Source of the DNA: Pogona vitticeps
Taxonomy: Eukaryota; Chordata; Lepidosauria; Squamata; Agamidae
Assembly: GCF_051106095.1 (NCBI RefSeq)
Contig: NC_135791.1
Span: 6,272,501-6,336,500 of the forward strand
Reading direction: 5' to 3'
DNA: 64,000 bases
A program made the translations under genes and the position numbers. The notes beneath the pieces are model-generated. The model saw nothing but the letters and a program-made list of their open reading frames with translations, made no database searches and was not told where the DNA came from. Positions 56,332 to 64,000 of the stretch are shown here, one piece after another. Each line of letters opens with the position of its first letter. Position 1 is the first letter of the stretch.

Positions 56332-57292
56332 TATAAGCCACCTTGGGTCCTTTTCTAAGAAGCGAGATGGCGTAAAAATAAAAAAAATACATAAACACAC
56401 GCACACACTATGGACCAGCTTATTTTATAGGCAGCCTCAACATAGAAGGCATTTTTCTCCTTCATCAAAACATAGGTAAACGTAGCAAGGTTATCTTGCA
56501 CTGAAAGGGTTATGGTTGCTCTAACAGCTTCAGTGAATAAGTGGTATTGAAACGGCCAGCACCTTGTGTTCAGGGGTATCCACACACTGCTTCTTTGGAA
56601 GGAATGATGTCTCCTGAAGAACGGGCTTAAAACCTACCCGTATAAACATCTAGTGATGAATGGACATTGCCATATTATATAAACTGAGAGGGCGGCTACA
56701 CTGGTCATTCATCCTACAGTTTGTGTTTGAATTGGTATGGATAAAACCTAATTAAAGGAAAGTGACTACACAACATGAAGCTAACCAAGCTCAGGGTAGC
56801 CTGATGAGGGTTGTTGGTTTTCTGTGGAGAATTATCTCCTTTAGTTCCTCTATTAGGGGTGGTTTAATTTTGCTCTGATGTCCAGGCATCCCTTTTCTCC
56901 ACTTTCTGCCTGGCGTGATCACCTGATCTGATGCAAAAGCGTGTTTCGTGGGGTGTCAGTTCCTCTCAGACTAGCACTTGTTGTCTCCAAGCAGTGTTGT
57001 TGTTTTTTAAATACTTTCCAAAGTCAATGATACAACAGAGCAGCTTTAAGTTATTTCAGAAAGAAAATGAAGAAGAAGAGGCGAAGGGAAGGGCTCGTCC
57101 CCGTGGAAATTGCCAATTGGCACCTTGTCAGATCAAAGACAACTTTCGCGGCTGGAGATTCATGAAAACACATTCGCAGCTTTCTCTGCCTTTGCCCCTG
57201 CTGATTTCTGCGATATAATTGTTTATGTTCGTCTGAGTGGCTACAACAATTTAACTCACGGAAACCAAGAAGGTCCCAATTTTAAAAAACTT

Positions 57293-57355
57293 TGGATCAA
57301 AGATCCATAGGATCCCTTCCAGCTCTGCCGTTCTAAGATGATGATGATGATGATA
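57293..57355 (+). mobile_element. SINE 3' tail with (GAT)n
   Basis: 'GATCCATAGGATCCCTTCC' and 'AGCTCTGCCGTTCTAAGATG' followed by GATGATGATGATG: the tail of the 8118-8265 family without its head. Confidence 0.6.
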
Positions 57356-57662
57356 AAGCAAGTTTTCTCTGTTGTTTAGTCACGCTCTTGCGTTTTAATT
57401 TGTTGGACCTCATTAGTAGACCATTAGTGTGTCGACGTTAGATGGCAACTCAAAGTTCATGATGAACAGTTTTTAACCCGATTAACCAATTGAGTGATTT
57501 TGGGAGGAAAAAAATAAGGAAAGACTCAATTAGATTTTTGTTTAAGCGAGAAATTATCAGGATTTAAAAGGCTGGTTTTGGTTTAAGATAGGCTCAGCGC
57601 CGTTTTCTCGAACCTCCCGTCCTCCATCCTTTGCAATCTTTGCTTATTGATTGGGAGAGAAA

Positions 57663-58013
57663 GGATGTGGTGGCGCGGTGGGTTAAACCGCTGAAGCCTC
57701 TGTGCTGCAAGGTCAGAAGACCAGTAGTTGTAAGATTGAATCCACGCAACGGAGTGAGCTCCCGTCGCTCGTCCCAGCTCCCGCCAACCTAGCGGTTCGA
57801 AAGCATGCAAAATGCAAAAATGCGAGTAGATAAATGGGTACCACCTCAGTGGGAAGGTAAATGGCATTCCGTGTCTAGTCACGCTGGCCATGTGACCACG
57901 GAGGATTGTCTGTGGACAAATGCTAGTTCTATGGGTTGGAAATGGAGATGAGCACTGCCGCCTAGAGTCGGACATGACTGGACAAATTGTCAAGGAGAAC
58001 CTTTACCTTTTTT
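57663..58013 (+). mobile_element. tRNA-derived SINE (second family), copy 4
   Basis: 'GGATGTGGTGGCGCGGTGGG', 'AACCTAGCGGTTCGAAAGC', 'GGCCATGTGACCACGGAGG', end 'GTCAAGGAGAACCTTTACC'. No clean target duplication read. Confidence 0.85.
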
Positions 58014-59040
58014 GGGACAAAAAGCTGATCACTGGGATTGCCCCCGGTTTCTAACACTCACCCTATGAGGAGCGCTCGGGCTGGTTCGGGGTGGCAACCA
58101 CAGGGTCCAAAAACAGCAGGGTGGTGATGAGAAAGAAAGGAGGAAGTAGTGGCCAGGGAGTGGAGGGTCAAGCACCTAGGTGATGTTGTGTCTTGTGGCC
58201 TCTTTAACCATGATGATGATGGGGTGGGGCGGAGAAGAAGCAGTCTTAACAACATCTGGAGAGCCACAAGTGTCATACCTGGGGTAGACCATCAAAACAA
58301 CCAGGCAGGACTGGGGAGGGTTTCAACCGCAGACATCTACAAACATAAAAGATGTAAACACTCGAGAGAGAAAGGGAGGTGTCTCTAAAAATAATTACGA
58401 AGCTCTCCGGCATAAAAGATGTCATCAAGGGGTCAAGTAGTAGATGAACCACATCAATCTGTTTGGTTGTAAACAGCTGCTTGAATAATGGCTATCCCAG
58501 ATTATTCAAGTGGGAGGGGGGAGACCTCACAGCGTTTGACGGCTGGTGCTGTTGCCATGGAAACAGACATCCAATTAGAAGGGGGGGGAAACCCACACAA
58601 AACCCAGTTTTAAAGTAGTACAGTACATGTTTTGAAGGTTTTTATCGTTGCTTGTCATAATATTAACCTTCTCTAATATAGGAATGCGTGCACCAAAATT
58701 TTTTTGCTTCTTCTCTCATACCTCAGGATAAAGCTCAGCTCACGGAAAATATAAAAGGGCAGAAGCTTGAGGGGAATAAAGGACCTGATTGTATAACCCA
58801 TCCGTTATATGTCCCTGATTGATGGTCGTTTGTCTTTGACATCTATATTGATTTTTGCTGTAATTTAAATGAAAAGAGCATTAAGGCAATCCAGTAGCAG
58901 TGGACACCAAATCACTGAAGTGTACGTATACATACGGATATGTAGCTATTTAGTATTTGAGGTGTGGGGAGTTTGAGTGAAGGAGAGAATAAGCAAAATC
59001 ATTGAAATGTATCTCATTCTTTCAATTCACAGTTAATTTG
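58014..59040. other. Stretch without recognised features
   Basis: No gene or repeat family that I can name. A short GC-richer part at 58050-58260 has open frames in two directions with no recognisable protein. Confidence 0.35.
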
Positions 59041-59044
59041 AATT

Positions 59045-59215
59045 CACAGGTGCGCTTGGCGGGGACACAGGAGAGGAGGGCCTTCTCTGTGGCTGCTCCC
59101 AGACTCTGGAACTCCCTCCCACTGGAGGCCAGCCTGGCCCCATCTTTGCTGTCTTTTTGCAAGTAGGAAAATACCTTTCTCTTCAGGCAAGCTTTCCCTT
59201 AATGACCAGCTGCCC
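59045..59215 (+). mobile_element. L2-type LINE C-terminal fragment
   Basis: 'CTCTGGAACTCCCTCCCACT' and 'TTTCTCTTCAGGCAAGC' match the 29965-30150 copy (RLWNSLP region). No tail. Confidence 0.75.
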
Positions 59216-59932
59216 GAGTGGCATTTTGCGAATACATTTTCGGTCATCTGATTTTTGGATGCTAACCAGCATGAGGCCTGACTCGTTACTTAGATGGGAA
59301 CCCACCAGGAAATACCCGAAATCTCCAGGTGATGTTACGAAAAGACCCAATCTGAAATGAGCGGTTGCCAGCGACTGTGAACAATCCTGGCCCTGGTGGC
59401 CCAATGTTCTGCCTCTATAGAAAGCATCTCCCTATGTTTCCAATGAACTGTCCTGATGAACACAGATATCTTCATGCACAGAGAATCTGGACTAGGCATT
59501 TTTGTAATTCACGCAAAAGGGCAAAAATAGAACAGGACTATTTGAAAAAAAAACCCTAAGGCATCTTCTTGGAAGACCCATTATCCACCAATTAAGATGC
59601 AATGCTGAGAGTACTTTCAGATCATAGATGGCCATGAACACTAGCCCTCCATGATTTGTCTTTTTGGACCCCTTTGCATTCCTTTGAGCAGGTCCCTCCC
59701 ACAACTAGGACCTCAGAACGACAGATTTCTCAGCTGGAGCAAGTGAAACACACTCTGGGGTCCACCAGACGTGGGAATAAGCCTCACGGAGCGTAATGGG
59801 AAGGTTGGAATTCTAGAAAGCAAGGCCTGTGATTGGGTCCATTAAAAGTCGGAAGCAGTTCCTCTTTTTTGGTGGGAAAGGACGACTGAGCCCCTTTTTG
59901 AACATTAACATATTTATTCAGTTAAACACTTT

Positions 59933-60292
59933 GTGAGATCTACAACAACTTCTAACGGTTCAGAATCTGGTAACGGTTCGATTTGGGAGGACGATCACTC
60001 AGTCTGTAAATTGACAGGATTCATGGAGGGGCTGGTCCGAAACGTTCCCGATCGGTGGGCTTCCTCCATGGAGCACTCGGACCGCACGTATTGTCCCACA
60101 ACGAGGGTGTCTGGCCCAATCTCCCTCTGGAGGTGGATGGTTCAAGGACGGGTCTGGTCGAATCACCTTCCTCAAGCGACCCTGTCCTCACAGGGAAAAC
60201 CACGACCGCCCATTCTAGGGCTTCGACCGGATTTATGTAATGTGTGCATTTCTGGGCATGCACGCATACCTATTTTCTCTGTCTTAACCTGA
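59933..60292 (+). other. CpG-richer open frame of 119 codons, not recognised
   Basis: A 330-bp island with several CpGs in otherwise AT-rich surroundings. Frames are open on both strands (59933-60292, 60055-60240 and the complement 60021-60263), so the openness may be compositional. No family recognised. Possibly the edge of an unlisted repeat. Confidence 0.2.
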
Positions 60293-60594
60293 CACAAGAA
60301 AAAGGTTAAATATGTAGACCTGAAGATAATGCTAGGTAAACCGAGTTATTTGGATCAAGCCCACACTCAGTCCCACCCCAGGGATTTATTATTTATTATC
60401 ATTATTGTTTCGATTTATATGGTTCCCCATAGTGCACAGAGGCTTAACTGTAATACAGCAGTTTAACCCCTGCATCTCTGGACTCACAGCAGTTAAATTT
60501 CAGTGAACGTAGAATGTTTACTATGAAGTGTTATTAGTATTGTTTGAATTTATATACCTCCCGATAGTGCTAGAGCATTTGGGGGGGGGGGTTA

Positions 60595-60755
60595 CAACAT
60601 CATTATGCAGGGAATACTTTGCCCCCTGGTGAGTGGGTACTCATTTTTCCGACCTCAGGGCGGAAAGCTAGGTCAACCTTGAGCCAGCTACCTGAACCCA
60701 AGTGGGATCAAATGCAAGTCATGAGCAGAGGCTTGACTGACATGCTGCTTTGAAA
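60595..60755 (-). mobile_element. Sauria-type SINE (minus), diverged
   Basis: Complement of the body: 'GAGTGGGTACTCATTTTTCC', 'AGGTCAACCTTGAGCCAGC' and an inverted B-box region 'GTGGGATCAAATGCAAG'. Confidence 0.7.
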
Positions 60756-63600
60756 GAAAGTTGGTAATAACCGTTGCAGGTCTGAGGAACAATGTTCTGC
60801 CCCAGATTCTCCAGGAGGCACGTGGAGCACCTCGAAGGGCAAAAATCACAAGAAACAAAAACGGAAGTGATCAGACAAAAACACCCAGTTTTGTAAAAAG
60901 GCTATTTTTTTGTATTAAATTGGAAGGAGCAGTTGTGGCCTATTTAAAAAGTGAGCTACTATTCCTGGAGGCTTCGGGAGCAGCAACCAGCTTTATTTTT
61001 TCCTCCCTCTTTCTTTCTTTTTTTTTTCCTGGGGAAAATGCTGTTTGGAGGTGTCGATCCAGGGTCGACATAAACAGCCATGAAGGGGCGCATGGAGATG
61101 GGGCAGCAATTTTTTCCTGCCGATGCAGGGGAAGAAATCTCTATGTAGAGAAAAACCATTTGCAAGTGGTTTATTTATGCCTTAAGCAACAAAGAAATGG
61201 CAGGATGGGAGATTTTAAAATTAAACCTATTAACAGATTTCTAAAATCTCTTTGCTGTCGTCACTTGTGCATGTTTTGTGTGCTAGCGATGGTGTTTTAT
61301 TCCTGGATGTCTGAAGCGGCTGTTTCATCCCCATTACAGTTACAAGGCACAATTTATGACAGCCCATGTGAATATGTTAATTAGTCTTTTTATAGCATTT
61401 TTTCCACCAAAGCATCTGCCAGCATTTTACAAACGTTAATAAAAGAACCTTAAGAAGATCTAGCAAGGTGTGGACAAATGAAAGGCGCTGCCGGTACGCA
61501 GAGTGTGACAGAGCCGACTTGTGTCCTTTTGTTGGAAACCCGGGAATGTTTTGTGGGCACCTGCTGTACCATAATGAGGCAGAGGTTCCCTGGAGAAGGA
61601 CCATTCACACGTGCGCACCCATACCACAAGAGGAGAACAAGGATGGTTTTGTGTCAGTTGGGGAAATGCCAAAATGCCATTAACAGGGAATAGAAAGCCA
61701 AGCTATGGCTACACAGCATGTGGGTTTTAAGGGCTCGGCTTCATGAAAAATCTGAAGTTGCTTCAAGCTTTCTCTCCAAGGAACTTTGGGAATTGTAGTT
61801 CCATAATGAGGACTACAAATCGGATCGCATCTGCTGTGCTTGGCATTCTTTCAGAGCTTGTTCTCAAGGATTCTTTGTTTGGAAGCTATGACAGCAAGCC
61901 GATACTATTTGCAAAAAAATCTTTTTAAATTAAAAGATGTAGGGCAGATGTGCCGGACTGTGGTGCACAGGACTATAATTTCCCTCGCAAAGGGAAAGTC
62001 CTATTCATCTGTTGCAACACAAACAGTGAAGAGTCCTGTGGCGTTTTTATGAATTCCTATCATAAGCCAAGCTTTCCTCAACAACACAAGGGGAGCAAAA
62101 TGTATGCCACAACGTAGTTCTTAATCTTTAAGATGCCTAAAGAGTTGTGATTGGGTTTCCCCTCTCCCCCTCCGAACAGCATGAAATACTACACTAATTT
62201 TATGTATGGGGTACTTAACAACTGTATTTAGAATGTTTAACCATGTACGTTTTCTATTTGAATTACATAGTGAAATGCAAAAGGTGGTTTTATTGTTAGC
62301 GTGTCAAAATGACAGCAATTTAGCCCTGCAGATATTAAGTGTTTTTTAAAAATAAAATCTTTCTTGTGAAACTCATTCAGCTCATGCAGACTGTGTTAGA
62401 GGTTACCTCCCTCACAGGGTTGTTGTGCGGGCAAAGTAGAGACAAGGCATATCAACTGCTTTAAGCTCACTGATAGAAAAGCAGGATATAAATGTAACAA
62501 ATACATTCTGTCATAATGCCAGATTGATTTCATAATGAGCTCTTGGTCCGTAAGGGGAGTGTCAAATAACTCCAGCCGAACTGGGTGGCATCCTTGCAAA
62601 CATCTCCCACTGTCTGCTGTGTAGGGAACTTAAAAGTTTTTGAGCAATTTGAACAGAGGGAATTCAAATCCACTTCTTGCCTCTTTAATTCCCTAGGCCG
62701 AGAAAGTATTATTTGGCCTTTTTTGTGACCCTGCCTGCTTGCATGGATGCTATACTCCTCAAACTCATCCTCTGATCAACCTCTTCTCTCCTACTCCCTA
62801 CCTCCAAGGTGAGAAGATATAGGTTTAAAACAGAAGATATTTGTTTGAAAACCCACTTGCCTGTGCATAATTCCATGAAGAAGCTAAGGTGATTGTCTTT
62901 TATAAAATAAAAGAAATTTGTTAATGAAAAAAGATGGAATGGCAGTAGCATGTCTTTAATTGTCCATACTAGGAGCTGCCCCACATGGAAGTATCTTCTG
63001 TCTTTCCATCCTTAATGGGGAAGGAAACAAAAGTGAGTTTAAATGGAAGACATTATCTGGACACTCCATAACACTGTGCAAATCAGACAATCCCACAAGG
63101 AAACCGTTGCTTGGGCACATGCAGAGTAGCCACACCTGCTGAAATCTACTTGTCCAAAAAGCTTTTTAAGGTACAGGAGCCTTCTTCTCTTTAACACAGT
63201 AAAAACGAGATCCGTATCAATCAGGGTCAGTGTGAGCCACGTGTCTCCTGACGGTCTAATCCCAGCTCACGTTCGCTATTAGTGGGTAAACAATCCAACG
63301 CTTGAATTCTGCTTCACAAGGATAGAAAGAGCTGACATCAAAGGATCAAAAAGCAACCTCACTATGAATGCTTGGCTGCTGCAAGTGAGTTTCCCTTGAG
63401 GTAACTTTTCTGAAATTTCCTGCTTAAAACCCGAAAAGTCAGAAAGATCACTAGGCCCCGCTTTCACGATCTGCATTCCTACTGAAAATCAAGATCAAGT
63501 GAGCTTTTGCCCTTTAGCTCCGTGATAGGTTTCTGTCCTCCCTGAGCTTGCCTTAGGACACCTGCGTTACAGTTTGACAGGTGCAATGTTTTAAACTTTG
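60756..63600. other. Stretch without recognised genes
   Basis: Open frames here (for example 60761-61384, 207 codons) include a polypyrimidine-derived FIFSSLFLSFFF run and show no family signature. Short fragments of 'GGGAATTGTAGTTCC' DNA-element type occur near 61785-61805. The human 3' neighbour STMN1 was looked for and not recognised. Confidence 0.35.
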
Positions 63601-63672
63601 AATGTTTGCCTTGCAGTGTTGTAATCCACCTTCAGGCCTTTTCAAGGAGAAAGGCGGGTTAAAGGAATGCTA
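63600..63672 (+). mobile_element. L2-like LINE 3' tail
   Basis: 'AATCCACCTTCAGGCC' and 'TTTCAAGGAGAAAGGCGGG' resemble the tail at 30325-30370. Confidence 0.55.
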
Positions 63673-64000
63673 AGAACATAAGAAGAGCCCTGCTGTATCA
63701 GGCCAAGAGTCCATCTAGTCCAGCTCCCTGTATCTCACCGTGGCCCCACCAGAGGCCTCTGGGAGCCCATGAGACAATGAGATCCCTCTCTCCTGATACC
63801 CCTTCCCCTGCATCTGGCATTTGGAGGTCCCTTCCTTTTAAACCTGGAGATTGTATATCCCCACCATGGCTTGTAACCTGTGATGGACTTTTCCTCCAGG
63901 AATCTGTCCAGTTCCCTTTGAAAGGCATCTAGGCCAGAGGCCATCACCACATCCTGTGGCAAGGAGTTCCACAGACGAACAACATGCTGGGTCAAGAAAT
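63673..64000 (-). mobile_element. CR1/L2-type LINE fragment (minus), runs off the window
   Basis: The minus strand encodes TQHVVRLWNSLPQDVVMASG followed by LDAFQRELDRFLEE, the C-terminal LINE reverse-transcriptase pattern. It ends in 'GAACATAAGAAGAGCC', common at the 3' side of squamate LINEs. Confidence 0.75.

Noticed and set aside
60761-61384. 207-codon frame as a gene
   Set aside because: No family signature; includes a polypyrimidine run and shows no splice or promoter context.

Overview
The window is nuclear DNA from a vertebrate, most likely a squamate reptile (lizard). The evidence is one spliced vertebrate gene plus a typical squamate repeat set: a Sauria-type tRNA SINE with its characteristic body, many Bov-B (RTE) LINE copies, L2/CR1 fragments, a second abundant tRNA-derived SINE, hAT and Tigger-like DNA elements, and very long microsatellites. 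I cannot name the species.

The one gene I can defend is PAFAH2 (cytosolic platelet-activating-factor acetylhydrolase 2) on the plus strand. Ten coding exons lie between 4207 and 23748 and join in frame into a 389-residue protein with a complete Ser235/Asp258/His313 triad and an intact N-terminal myristoylation motif. A GC- and CpG-rich promoter with CCAAT and GC boxes lies directly upstream. Every exon keeps its frame and has GT/AG splice sites, so the gene looks functional.

Layout: 1-4000 is upstream sequence with a compound tetranucleotide satellite and L2-type debris. 4005-4206 is the promoter. 4207-23748 is PAFAH2, whose introns carry SINEs, Tigger-like elements, hAT miniature elements, an inverted Penelope-like insertion and CR1/RTE pieces. 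23749-64000 is about 40 kb with no recognisable exon. It holds L2, CR1, RTE and Bov-B fragments (Bov-B clustered at 42.9-56.3 kb), DNA-transposon miniatures, SINEs with clear target-site duplications, and large GGAA, ATT/GTT and CA arrays.

The most unusual structure is at 10974-11586 in PAFAH2 intron 3. A Tigger-like element is built almost wholly from consecutive hairpins, with a ~340 bp near-perfect palindrome at the centre whose two arms each contain a further 54 bp palindrome. Other precise observations are three hAT miniatures of exactly 136 bp, each with its own 8-bp target-site duplication; an 11-bp duplication around a Penelope-like inverted element; and SINEs with 13- and 15-bp duplications. 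No CRISPR, rRNA, true tRNA, or recognisable retrovirus or LTR-element coding region was seen.
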